Shown: positions 1 to 7,513 of the stretch, piece after piece
How positions within the stretch are numbered: position 1 is the stretch's first letter
How the letters are laid out: the number at the start of each line of letters is the position of its first letter
Assembly (NCBI GenBank): GCA_963728535.1
Contig: CAVSKK010000001.1
Location: forward strand, 2,604,001 to 2,668,000
DNA length: 64,000 nt
Direction of reading: 5' to 3'
From: VAXT01 sp963728535
GTDB taxonomy: Bacteria; Actinomycetota; Thermoleophilia; Gaiellales; Gaiellaceae
Notes under the pieces: generated by a model
What the model was told of the DNA's origin: nothing
The model's input: the letters and a program-made list of their open reading frames with translations, nothing else
Databases searched by the model: none
Program-made: the position numbers and the translations under genes

Positions 1-647
1 CCGTTCGCGTCGCCATCATCACCGGCGCGGGGACGCGTGCGTTCTCGGTGGGCAGCGACCTGCGGCAACGCAAGGACATGAGCAAAGAGGACTGGCTGCG
101 CCAGCGCCAGGACTTCGATCGCACGCTTTACACGCTGCGGCAGCTGCGAAAGCCGATCTTCGCCGCCGTGAACGGGATCGCTTACGGCGGCGGCTCCGAG
201 ATCGCGCAGAGCACCGACTTCATCATCGCCTCCGACAACGCCACGTTCGGCCAGCCCGAAGCGATGATCGGCCTCGCGGCCGGCGGCGGCTCACCCGTCT
301 TCCTTCCCCGCGTGCTCCCGCCGGGAAAGGCATTGCAGATGCTCATGACCGGCGACCCGATAACCGCGGACGAGGCCCACCGCCTGGGTATGGTCAACGA
401 GCTCCACCCGCAGGCCGAGCTGATGGACGCTGCGCGCCGGATTGCAGCGAAGATCGCGAGCAACTCGCCGACGGCGGTTCAGGCGATGAAGCGAGCCGTG
501 CGGATGGGCGAAGGGCAGCCGATCGAGCAGGCGATCGCGATCATGATGGAGGCACACTGGCGCTCGGCCGTGCACCCCGACCGCATCGAGGGCATCGGCG
601 CCTTCAACGACGACCGCGACCCGACCTTCCAGGACCCCGACTACTGA
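1..647 (+). CDS. Enoyl-CoA hydratase/isomerase family protein (5' partial)
   Basis: The reading frame is open to the left edge (frame beginning at base 3, VRVAIITGAG...), so the N-terminus is missing. The visible part is a crotonase fold: a FAAVNG-type strand, then GIAYGGGSEIA, the oxyanion-hole region of the family, then GQPEAMIGLAAGGG and the usual helical C-terminus with NSPTAVQAMKRAV. Crotonases hydrate or isomerise acyl-CoA thioesters in fatty or aromatic acid breakdown; the substrate cannot be told from this fragment. It ends 46 bases before the molybdoenzyme gene on the same strand. The family call is firm, the exact reaction is not. Confidence 0.85.
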   Translation, partial: VRVAIITGAGTRAFSVGSDLRQRKDMSKEDWLRQRQDFDRTLYTLRQLRKPIFAAVNGIAYGGGSEIAQSTDFIIASDNATFGQPEAMIGLAAGGGSPVFLPRVLPPGKALQMLMTGDPITADEAHRLGMVNELHPQAELMDAARRIAAKIASNSPTAVQAMKRAVRMGEGQPIEQAIAIMMEAHWRSAVHPDRIEGIGAFNDDRDPTFQDPDY

Positions 648-693
648 TGCCGGTACCGCGAGCCCAACGACCCCCAAGCGAGGAGACGAAGAG

Positions 694-1773
694 ATGGCAG
701 TAGCAGACGACCTGGAGAAATCGCGCGCCGCGCTCCGAATGATCAACCCCGCGCCTTTCAATGCAGAGGCGCCGCCCGACGCACTCGCCGGCGAGATCAC
801 TCCGGTAGAGCTCCACTATGTTCGAAGCAACTTCGCCGTGCCGAGCCACGACGGCACGCTCGAAGTCGGCGGCGCGGTCGACAACCCGACCAAGCTCACA
901 CTCGACGACCTGCGGGCGATGCCGGCGGTCGAGCGCGCCGTGACGCTTGAATGTGCCGGGAACGGGCGCCTCGAGACGCGGCCCCTGCCGGTCGGCGAGC
1001 CATGGGGCGACTACGCGGTCTCGACCGCCCGGTGGAAGGGCGCCCTCCTGCACGAGGTCCTCGAGCACGCCCATCCGACAGCAGACGGCGTCGAGGTCCG
1101 CTTCGACGGCGCCGACCACGGCCCGTATCACCTCAAAGCGGTGCTTGCGGAGACCAACCAGTCCGACCTGCACTTCGTGCGCTCACTCACCCTTGCCCAC
1201 GCAGCCGATCCGGCGGCAGAGATCCTGATCGCCTACGAGATGAACGGTCAGCCGCTCACCCCCGACCACGGAGCCCCCTTCCGGCTGATCGTGCCCCAGT
1301 GGTACGCCGTCGCCTCCGTGAAATGGCTGACACGGATCGACGTCCTGACCGAACCGTACGCGGGCGAGTTTCAGACCGGCCACTACATCTACGAATGGCC
1401 GGATCGAGAGCACGAACGCGTCACCCTCATGCGCGTCCGAGCCCGCATCACCGACCCCGCTCCCGGCGCGACCCTCGCCCCCGGCGGGTACACCGTACGC
1501 GGAAAGGCGTGGTCAGGCACCGGACCGGTCACCGGCGTCGACGTCAGCTTCACCGGCGAAGGAGAGTGGCACGCGGCGAAGCTCGAGCCCCCAAAGGGTC
1601 CGTACCAATGGCAAGACTGGTCGCTTGACTGGGACGCGTCCGACATCGGCCGACACTCCCTTCGCGCGCGAGCAACCGACGCGGCCGGCAACGTGCAACC
1701 CGACGTCCCGCCGTGGAACCGGCTCGGCTATGGAAACAACGCGATCGAGGTCTCCTACGTCGACGTGCGCTGA
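694..1773 (+). CDS. Sulfite oxidase-like molybdopterin-dependent oxidoreductase
   Basis: 359 residues. The N-terminal two thirds match the oxidoreductase molybdopterin-binding domain. The key cysteine is C87 in LECAGNGR, the molybdenum ligand of the sulfite oxidase family. The C-terminal third (from about residue 245, RARITDPAPG) resembles the Mo-cofactor dimerisation domain with an immunoglobulin-like fold. There is no heme b5 domain and no clear signal peptide, so it resembles bacterial soluble sulfite-oxidase or nitrate-reductase-like enzymes rather than the animal enzyme. The ATG has a GAGGAGAC ribosome site just upstream. No cytochrome partner is adjacent, so the electron acceptor is unknown. 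Confidence 0.85.
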   Translation: MAVADDLEKSRAALRMINPAPFNAEAPPDALAGEITPVELHYVRSNFAVPSHDGTLEVGGAVDNPTKLTLDDLRAMPAVERAVTLECAGNGRLETRPLPVGEPWGDYAVSTARWKGALLHEVLEHAHPTADGVEVRFDGADHGPYHLKAVLAETNQSDLHFVRSLTLAHAADPAAEILIAYEMNGQPLTPDHGAPFRLIVPQWYAVASVKWLTRIDVLTEPYAGEFQTGHYIYEWPDREHERVTLMRVRARITDPAPGATLAPGGYTVRGKAWSGTGPVTGVDVSFTGEGEWHAAKLEPPKGPYQWQDWSLDWDASDIGRHSLRARATDAAGNVQPDVPPWNRLGYGNNAIEVSYVDVR

Positions 1774-1970
1774 GGGAGTACATCGGCGAAGCGGGTGTCA
1801 GCCGATCAGGCGTTCGAGGTGGGCCCCCGGTGACAGCGCTCGAGACGTCGGAGGCGGCCGTCGAGCTCCTGATCCGGTTCGTACGTGTCGGCCACGAAGC
1901 CGGCTACCCAACCGACGACCTCGAGGACCGGATCCTTCGTGGCTGCTCGGTCGATGGGAAGCCGCCACTT
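1774..1970. other. Intergenic region, no convincing gene
   Basis: About 200 bases between the molybdoenzyme and the stress promoter. A GTG-started frame near 1830 reads TALETSEAAVELLIRF..., which looks protein-like for some 45 codons. It then runs without a stop through the promoter and out of frame into csbD, so I do not call it a gene. A degraded or very small gene cannot be excluded. Confidence 0.4.
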
Positions 1971-1996
1971 GTTAAGACGATGCCTGGAGCGGGTAC
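1971..1996 (+). promoter_or_regulatory. SigB-type general stress promoter of the CsbD gene
   Basis: GTTAAG (1971-1976), a 14-base spacer, then GGGTAC (1991-1996). This fits the SigB-type consensus (Bacillus GTTTAA-N12-15-GGGWAW; Streptomyces SigB -10 GGGTAC/T). The predicted start point near 2003 leaves a short leader containing the AAGGAGG ribosome site at 2013-2019. CsbD of Bacillus subtilis is a known SigB-dependent gene, so the context agrees. Confidence 0.65.
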
Positions 1997-2026
1997 TAGC
2001 ACGGAACACAACCAAGGAGGGGTCAA

Positions 2027-2182
2027 ATGTCCGACGGAATGCGAGACAAGGCGGAGGGCAAACTCAAGGAAACCGAGGGCAAGCTCACCGACGACGAGAT
2101 GCGTGAGAAGCAGGGCCAGACCCAGGAAAAATGGGGCGAGGCCAAGGACAAGGCCGAAGACGTGAAGGACAAGGTCAGCTAA
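2027..2182 (+). CDS. CsbD-family stress-response protein
   Basis: 51 residues, almost entirely charged: MSDGMRDKAEGKLKE then repeated K-E/D helical segments ending in EDVKDKVS. This is the small, soluble, highly hydrophilic CsbD-like family, widespread and induced by general stress; its molecular function is unknown. The ATG lies seven bases after a strong AAGGAGG ribosome site, and a SigB-like promoter lies 30 bases further up. Composition (Lys/Glu-rich, no hydrophobic segment) and length are typical for the family. Confidence 0.88.
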   Translation: MSDGMRDKAEGKLKETEGKLTDDEMREKQGQTQEKWGEAKDKAEDVKDKVS

Positions 2183-2324
2183 AGCGTCGAACACGGTTGC
2201 GGCCGCCCAGAGCGGCCGCAACCGTCCCAGGAGTGGGGGCAACGAAGAGGCACCGTAAGGGCACCTCCGCGGAGCGCTTCGAGGGCCGCACGAGAAAAGG
2301 CGCTGATACCAGCGCCTTGGTTGA

Positions 2325-2397
2325 AGCCCTCTTCCGGACTCGAACCGGAGACCCCCTCCTTACCATGGAGGTGCTCTACCAACTGAGCTAAGAGGGC
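2325..2397 (-). tRNA. tRNA-Thr (GGT)
   Basis: Read on the minus strand it folds as a complete class I tRNA: acceptor GCCCTCT/AGAGGGC, D arm GCTC-AGTTGGTA-GAGC, anticodon arm CCTCC-ATGGTAA-GGAGG and T arm TCCGG-TTCGAGT-CCGGA. The loop ATGGTAA gives anticodon GGT, threonine. CCA is not encoded. It stands alone between csbD and the subtilase gene. Confidence 0.95.
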
Positions 2398-2527
2398 GCG
2401 GGCCTCGATTCTAGCCGCGTCCCGCGAGGGTCAGGGTTTCCCTTGTTTGGGCACTCTTCCCGTTCTTTGTATTGGCTCAAAACTATGTAACAGTGCGCGG
2501 GGATTTGTCATTTCGAGGGGAGGACCA

Positions 2528-5500
2528 ATGAGTAGGGGAGTCAAGGTTGCGGCCGCGCTTGCGGTCTCGGTTGTCGGGGTCGTCGTGTTCTACGGCGGAA
2601 CCGCGTCCAGTAGCAATCAGTCGAAAATCGAAAGCAGAGTTCTGCGGGACACCGCAGGCGGGAGGGAGGCCTCCTTCGTCATCAACCTGAAGGAACAGGC
2701 CGACCTGAGCGCCGCCTACGGCATGAAGAATCAGAGTGCTCGCGGCTGGTACGTCTACAGGACGCTCAAGAAGGAAGCCGCCCGGACTCAGGCACCGATC
2801 AAGGCGATGCTTGCCTCGCGCGGCATCGGCTATCGGTCGTTCTGGGTCGCGAACGTGATCATGGCCACGGGCGACCGCTCGCTCGTCAATGCTCTCGCTG
2901 CTCGGTCCGACGTGAAGTCGATCGAGTCCAACGCCAGGACGAACTGGCTCAAGAGCGTCGACGAATCCGGCCCCTCGAAAGCCGTCGACTCGCCAGGCAC
3001 GATCGAGCCTGGCGTCACCCAGGTGCACGCTCCCGACGTGTGGGCGAACGGCCACACGGGCGAAGGGATCGTCATCGGAAACCAGGACACGGGCATGCGC
3101 TGGACGCACAACGCGCTCAAGCCGCATTACCGGGGCTGGAACGGGTCGTCGGCAAACCACAACTACAACTGGCACGACTCGATCCACTCGGGCGGCGGCA
3201 TCTGCAGCCCGAACCACGTGGAGCCCTGCGACGACCACTCGCACGGAACGCACACGACCGGCACCACCTCCGGTGACGACGGTGGCACCAACCAGGTCGG
3301 CGTCGCACCGGGCGCCAAGTGGATCGGCTGCCGGAACATGGACCAGGGCAACGGAACTCCGACCACGTACACGGAGTGCTTCCAGTTCTTCATCGCCCCG
3401 ACCGACCTGAGCGGCAACAACCCGAACCCGGACCTCCGGCCGCACGTCATGAACAACAGCTGGGGTTGTCCGCCGAGCGAGGGCTGTGCTGCCGACACGC
3501 TGCGGACGATCGTTGAGAACACCGAGGCCGCCGGCATCTTCGTCACGGTCTCCGCAGGTAACGCGGGCCCGAACTGCAGCTCGGTCGTGGACCCGCCGGC
3601 GATCTACAACGCCTCCTACTCGGTCGGTGCCCTGAACACAGGCGCGACGACCGTCGCGGGCTTCTCGAGCCGCGGCCCGGTCACGATCGACGGCTCCGGC
3701 CGGATCAAGCCGAACATCGCCGCGCCGGGGAATCCAAGCCGCTCCTCGACGAACTCGAGCGACACGGCCTACGCGTCATTCAGCGGCACTTCGATGGCCG
3801 GCCCGCACGTCGTCGGCGTCGTTGCCCTGCTCTGGTCGGCTCGCCCCGAGCTGGTCAGGGACATCGCAGCGACAAAGGCTGTTCTGAACAACACCGCCAA
3901 TCCGAACCTCACTGCGGCGAACGGCACGCAGTGCGGCGGGCAAGACCACGTGCCGAACAACCACTTCGGCTACGGGCTGGTCGATGCGGCCGCCGCCTCC
4001 GAGGGGACTGCCGACCTGATCGGGACCACCGGCCCCGGCTTCACCATCGACCTGAAGTTCCCGAACGGCGATGACGTCACGACCCTTCCGGAGGGTCAGT
4101 ATTCGATCCTCATTCACGATCTCGGCGAGCTCCACAACTACCACCTGCAGGGCACCGGCGTGAACGAGATGACCGACATCGCCGGGACCGGTGATGTGAC
4201 CTGGAACGTGACCTTCGTGCCGGGCACGTACGGATACCAGTGCGATGTCCACACCGCGCAGATGAACGGCTCGTTCGTGGTCACCGGTGGCGGGCCTCCA
4301 CCACCGCCACCTCCACCGCCACCCCCGCCACCACCACCCCCAGGCGAGTGGGAGACCGTGGCACCGCTTCCACTCGACCTCTTCGGCGGCGCGGCTGCCT
4401 CCGACGGGACGTACGCCTACTACTTCGGCGGCTACTCGTTCTCGACGATCCAGACCGTGAACACCTCCTACCGCTACGACCCCGTCGCCGACAGCTGGAC
4501 GACGCTGGCACCGATGCCGCAGGCACAGATCGTGGCCGCGGCGGTCTACTACCCGACGACGAACAAGATCTACGTCTTCGGTGGCTCCGACCGCGATGCC
4601 CAGCTCGTCTTCGACGTGACGCAGGTCTACGACATCGCAACCAACAGCTGGTCGATGGGCCCGACGATGCCGGCCCCGCGCAGCCAGATGGCCCGCGGCT
4701 ACAACTCCGCCAACGGCAAGATCTACCTGGTCGGCGGCTACGAGACGGCCTTCATCGACTCCGTCTCCGGCCAGACCTGGGAGTTCGACCCGGCGGCAGG
4801 CACCTTCACCGAGAAGGCGCCCAGCCCGCAGCTCCAGGGCGGGACCGCCTCGGGCGTGATCAACGGCCACCTGATCATGGCCGGTGGACGCACGAATCCC
4901 GACGCGACGCTCGATCTGGCCTGGGACTACAACATCGCAACCGATAGCTGGACGCAGCTGACCAGCATGCCGGTCGCAGAGAACGTCCCCGGCAGCGTCG
5001 TTGCCCAGGGCCATCTCTGGTCGATCGGCGGCGGCGAGCCCTTCGCGGGCCCGTTCACGACGACCGGCGTCGTCAGCTTCGACCCGGGCGCCAACGCCTG
5101 GTCATCGGAGCCCGCCCTGAACGCGCAGCGCTCCTTCACCGGAGCCTCGCTCGTCGGGAACACGATCGTCGCAGCCGGCGGCCGTGACGGCGCCTCGACC
5201 TCGCTGGCAAGCGTGGAGACGCTGGAGCTGACGGGGCCACCGCCTCCGCCACCGCCGCCACCGCCTCCGCCACCACCTCCGCCTCCACCTCCGCCGCCTC
5301 CGCCACCACCGCCACCCCCGCCGCCTCCGCCTCCACCACCACCACCACCAGGGCCACCACCGCCTCCACCGCCACCACCTCCGCCACCACCGCCACCGCC
5401 TCCACCACCACGTGCGCGCTGCCGCGTGCCACGGGTGATCGGACTGAGGCTCGCGCCGGCGAAGAGGAAGATCCGCAGGGCACGCTGCTCCGTGGGTCGC

Positions 5501-5611
5501 ATCCGCCGCGCCCGCTCCAGGCGAGTCGGCCGCGTCATCGGCCAGAACCCGAGGCCAGGCGTCCTCAAGCGCCGCGGCTTCCCGGTCAAGCTCGTGGTCG
5601 GCCGGCGCTAG
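2528..5611 (+). CDS. Secreted subtilisin-like protease with cupredoxin, kelch, polyproline and PASTA regions
   Basis: 1027 residues from the ATG behind GAGGGGAGGA; a longer in-frame start lacks a ribosome site. Order: signal peptide (1-30); I9-like propeptide (about 45-130); S8 peptidase with triad D187 (QDTGM), H239 (HGTH) and S422 (GTSMAGPH); a cupredoxin-like domain (about 495-587) with NYH and CDVHTAQM, which look like type I copper ligands; a short proline linker; five to six kelch-type beta-propeller repeats (about 607-903); a 58-residue proline tract; and a basic C-terminal PASTA-like domain (about 962-1027) with CRVPRVIGL and GRVIGQNPRPG. Probably a secreted, surface- or wall-associated protease. 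The substrate is unknown. Confidence 0.88.
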   Translation: MSRGVKVAAALAVSVVGVVVFYGGTASSSNQSKIESRVLRDTAGGREASFVINLKEQADLSAAYGMKNQSARGWYVYRTLKKEAARTQAPIKAMLASRGIGYRSFWVANVIMATGDRSLVNALAARSDVKSIESNARTNWLKSVDESGPSKAVDSPGTIEPGVTQVHAPDVWANGHTGEGIVIGNQDTGMRWTHNALKPHYRGWNGSSANHNYNWHDSIHSGGGICSPNHVEPCDDHSHGTHTTGTTSGDDGGTNQVGVAPGAKWIGCRNMDQGNGTPTTYTECFQFFIAPTDLSGNNPNPDLRPHVMNNSWGCPPSEGCAADTLRTIVENTEAAGIFVTVSAGNAGPNCSSVVDPPAIYNASYSVGALNTGATTVAGFSSRGPVTIDGSGRIKPNIAAPGNPSRSSTNSSDTAYASFSGTSMAGPHVVGVVALLWSARPELVRDIAATKAVLNNTANPNLTAANGTQCGGQDHVPNNHFGYGLVDAAAASEGTADLIGTTGPGFTIDLKFPNGDDVTTLPEGQYSILIHDLGELHNYHLQGTGVNEMTDIAGTGDVTWNVTFVPGTYGYQCDVHTAQMNGSFVVTGGGPPPPPPPPPPPPPPPPGEWETVAPLPLDLFGGAAASDGTYAYYFGGYSFSTIQTVNTSYRYDPVADSWTTLAPMPQAQIVAAAVYYPTTNKIYVFGGSDRDAQLVFDVTQVYDIATNSWSMGPTMPAPRSQMARGYNSANGKIYLVGGYETAFIDSVSGQTWEFDPAAGTFTEKAPSPQLQGGTASGVINGHLIMAGGRTNPDATLDLAWDYNIATDSWTQLTSMPVAENVPGSVVAQGHLWSIGGGEPFAGPFTTTGVVSFDPGANAWSSEPALNAQRSFTGASLVGNTIVAAGGRDGASTSLASVETLELTGPPPPPPPPPPPPPPPPPPPPPPPPPPPPPPPPPPPPPPGPPPPPPPPPPPPPPPPPPPRARCRVPRVIGLRLAPAKRKIRRARCSVGRIRRARSRRVGRVIGQNPRPGVLKRRGFPVKLVVGRR
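5237..5410 (+). repeat. Low-complexity CCN repeat encoding 57 Pro and one Gly
   Basis: 174 bases of CCA/CCG/CCT codons interrupted once by GGG. It links the kelch propeller to the PASTA-like tail of the subtilase. A shorter tract of the same kind lies at about 4297-4341. The mixed codons make it less slippage-prone than a pure repeat, but it is still a likely site of length variation and assembly error. Confidence 0.9.
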
Positions 5612-5633
5612 TCAAAACGAAGACAAGCGAAAC

Positions 5634-5664
5634 GAGAGGGGCGCCAATCGGCGCCCCTCTCTTT
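5634..5664 (+). terminator. Rho-independent terminator of the subtilase gene
   Basis: A perfect 12 bp stem GAGAGGGGCGCC / GGCGCCCCTCTC with loop AATC, followed by TTT, 23 bases after the stop codon. Confidence 0.8.
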
Positions 5665-5665
5665 G

Positions 5666-5774
5666 GTCCCGGGCCACGGGCCCGGGACTCGCGCAAAGTG
5701 CTTCGCACTTTCCGCGACTAAGAGCACACCTGCCGAGGGACGACGCCTGAACAGGCCCGCCCATGCCACGATCG
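5666..5774 (+). repeat. R1 interspersed repeat, copy A
   Basis: One of three R1 copies (others at 19397-19503 and, inverted, 19858-19966). It starts with a variable GC hairpin (5666-5688, GTCCCGGG.../...CCCGGGAC). A conserved hairpin follows (5689-5717, TCGCG-C-AAAGTGC-TTC-GCACTTT-C-CGCGA), then about 55 conserved bases ending GCCCGCCCATGCCACGATCG. It directly follows the subtilase terminator. Confidence 0.8.
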
Positions 5775-5980
5775 GGTTGGTCCGGCGAGCACCGTCCCTG
5801 ATAGCCCTGTCCGGTGTCAGACGCCGGACATGTCCGTGGGCCAAGACGCGAAGCTCGGGCTTGCAGCCACTTTGCGAGAAATGGACTCGGCCTCCTGACC
5901 CATGGCCGGTGCCAGGCACCAGACGTGGCTTCTAAGAACACGTCCCTGCCGCCGGGTTGTCCTGAAAGAGGTGCCCCTCA
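5775..5980. other. Non-coding spacer with small palindromes
   Basis: No credible gene. It holds interrupted palindromes around 5808-5827 (GTCCGGTGTC-AGACGCCGGAC) and a GGTGCC-AG-GCACC palindrome near 5907-5921. These could be degenerate repeat elements, but I see no further copy in the window. Confidence 0.5.
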
Positions 5981-6114
5981 CTCTCGGTTTCCTGACGCGT
6001 CGCTCAGACCCTGTATGCGAGTGGAACAGTGCTGTGCCGCACGGGCCGCTCGCAGGAGGGGGCTGAGCGGCGCGAGGCGGCGGCGTGAGCCGCCGCCGCT
6101 CAGGGAAGCGAGAG
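5981..6114 (-). mobile_element. R2 MITE-like element, copy 1
   Basis: 134 bp bounded by 15-base imperfect inverted repeats, CTCTCGGTTTCCTGA (5981-5995) and TCAGGGAAGCGAGAG (6100-6114). The interior is alignable over its whole length, in opposite orientation, with 30665-30800. A GGCGGCGGC-GTGA-GCCGCCGCC hairpin lies at 6076-6098; the other copy has a hairpin of different sequence at the same place. One end abuts the 3' end of tRNA-Tyr. No coding potential for a transposase, so if mobile it moved in trans. Confidence 0.7.
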
Positions 6115-6115
6115 A

Positions 6116-6197
6116 TGGGGGAGAGAGGATTCGAACCTCTGAAGGCTGAGCCAACGGGTTTACAGCCCGTCCCCTTTGGCCACTCGGGAACTCCCCC
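6116..6197 (-). tRNA. tRNA-Tyr (GTA)
   Basis: Minus-strand class II tRNA with acceptor GGGGGAG/CTCCCCC, anticodon arm ACGGGC-TGTAAAC-CCGTT (loop gives GTA), a long variable arm and T arm AGAGG-TTCGAAT-CCTCT. Discriminator base A; CCA not encoded. Confidence 0.95.
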
Positions 6198-6241
6198 GGA
6201 GGACGCGCCATTGTATCGGCGTCGCAAGCGGGCGCCTTAGG

Positions 6242-7426
6242 ATGACTCCGGTGAAGCGTTTCGACGTCCTCGTTGTCGGCGCCGGGCCGGCCGGCTCGAC
6301 CGCCGCGTACCGCCTCGCGCGCGAAGGCGCATCTGTGCTCCTCGCGGACCGTGCCCGCTTCCCGCGGGACAAGCCGTGCGGGGGCGGCCTGACGATGCGC
6401 GCAGTCCGGCTGCTCCCCTTCTCAGTCGACCCGGTCGTTGAGGACCGGGCGACCGTCGTCGAATTCGGTCTCAACTTCGGCTCGCGCTTCGAGCGGCGCA
6501 CGGACGAGCCGCTGGTCCTCATGACCCAGCGCATTCGGCTCGACGCATTTCTCGCGGAAAAGGCGGCGAACGCGGGGGCCGACTTCCGCGACGGCGCGAA
6601 GGTGACCGATCTCGAGCTGACTGACTCCGGTGTGCAGGCGCGCCTAAACGGCGACAAAGTTGCTGCAAGTGCTGCACTTTGTGCAGACGGAGTCAACGGG
6701 GTAGGCGCCCGCGCGGCCGGGCTCGACGACGGGCGCGACTACGGCGTCGCACTGGAAGCGAACGTCCCGTACGGCGTCGTCTCTCGCGAGCGATACCGGG
6801 GTCGTCTCTGCCTAGAGCTCGCGAACGTGCCCGGCGGCTACGGCTGGATCTTCCCCAAAGGCGACCACGTCAACGTCGGAGTCGGTGGCTGGGAGCGCGA
6901 GGGACCGCGGATGCGGGAGCACCTGGCGCGCTTCTGCCGCGAGTACGAAATCCCCGAGTCCAGCCTGGAGGCGCGGCGTGGATATCGGCTGCCCCTTCTA
7001 CACGCGCGCGCGCGTCTCGCGAGGGGACGACTTGCCCTGCTCGGCGACGCGGCGGGGCTCGTCGACCCGGTCTCGGGGGACGGGATCTACGAGGCGCTGC
7101 TCTCGGCCAAGCTCGCCGCCGGCGAGACGCTCGACCTGCTCGCGGGCGGGAAGGACGACCTGGCCGGCTACGACCGGGATCTCCGCCGCGCGCTCTCGTC
7201 ACAGCTCGCAGCTGCATGGGGCGCCAAGGTCGCGCTCGACCGGTTCCCGCGCCTGACATACGCGGCCGTCCGCTCTCCCTACGTCTGGAAAGCGGTTGTC
7301 GCGCTGATCGGCGGTGAGGTTCCCAGCCCGAGCGCGATGCGCGGGTCCCGACGGGCCTCGCTCCGCATCGTCGAGGCGATCGCGCGCGCGGCCGGCGACC
7401 CCGGTCGGGCCTACCGCACGGCCTAG
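6242..7426 (+). CDS. Geranylgeranyl reductase-family FAD-dependent oxidoreductase
   Basis: 394 residues from the ATG at 6242; longer in-frame starts would run into tRNA-Tyr. The N-terminal dinucleotide fold has VVGAGPAGS (12-19). The family motif RDKPCGGGL contains C46, and the FAD-binding LLGDAAGLVDPVSGDGIYEAL lies near residue 267. Members reduce prenyl double bonds (geranylgeranyl lipids, menaquinone side chains) or act as related monooxygenase-like flavoproteins. Which prenyl substrate is used cannot be read from the sequence. The MenG and UbiA-like genes 34 kb away make quinone or lipid side-chain reduction plausible. Confidence 0.85.
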   Translation: MTPVKRFDVLVVGAGPAGSTAAYRLAREGASVLLADRARFPRDKPCGGGLTMRAVRLLPFSVDPVVEDRATVVEFGLNFGSRFERRTDEPLVLMTQRIRLDAFLAEKAANAGADFRDGAKVTDLELTDSGVQARLNGDKVAASAALCADGVNGVGARAAGLDDGRDYGVALEANVPYGVVSRERYRGRLCLELANVPGGYGWIFPKGDHVNVGVGGWEREGPRMREHLARFCREYEIPESSLEARRGYRLPLLHARARLARGRLALLGDAAGLVDPVSGDGIYEALLSAKLAAGETLDLLAGGKDDLAGYDRDLRRALSSQLAAAWGAKVALDRFPRLTYAAVRSPYVWKAVVALIGGEVPSPSAMRGSRRASLRIVEAIARAAGDPGRAYRTA

Positions 7427-7490
7427 AGCCACCAGTTCCGTTCCATTTTGGCGGCGCCGCAGACGGCGCCTGAGGACCGAACTCGGCCCT

Positions 7491-7498
7491 GCCGATGC
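7491..7498 (+). promoter_or_regulatory. GCCGATGC, possible sigma-28-like -10 before pilT
   Basis: A GCCGATG element 15 bases before the pilT ATG. It resembles the elements before pilB, pilA2, the first GT-C gene and the second pilT. The -35 region (TGAG/GAGG) is poor, so this is suggestive only. Confidence 0.35.
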
Positions 7499-7513
7499 TC
7501 CACGTGGCTCGCC

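Noticed and set aside
1713..2165. Frame running from the end of the molybdoenzyme gene through csbD
   Set aside because: It ignores the strong SigB-like promoter, ribosome site and the obvious CsbD frame.
5237..5410. Repetitive block considered as a possible CRISPR array or minisatellite
   Set aside because: Only a proline-codon run inside a coding frame; no repeat-spacer structure.
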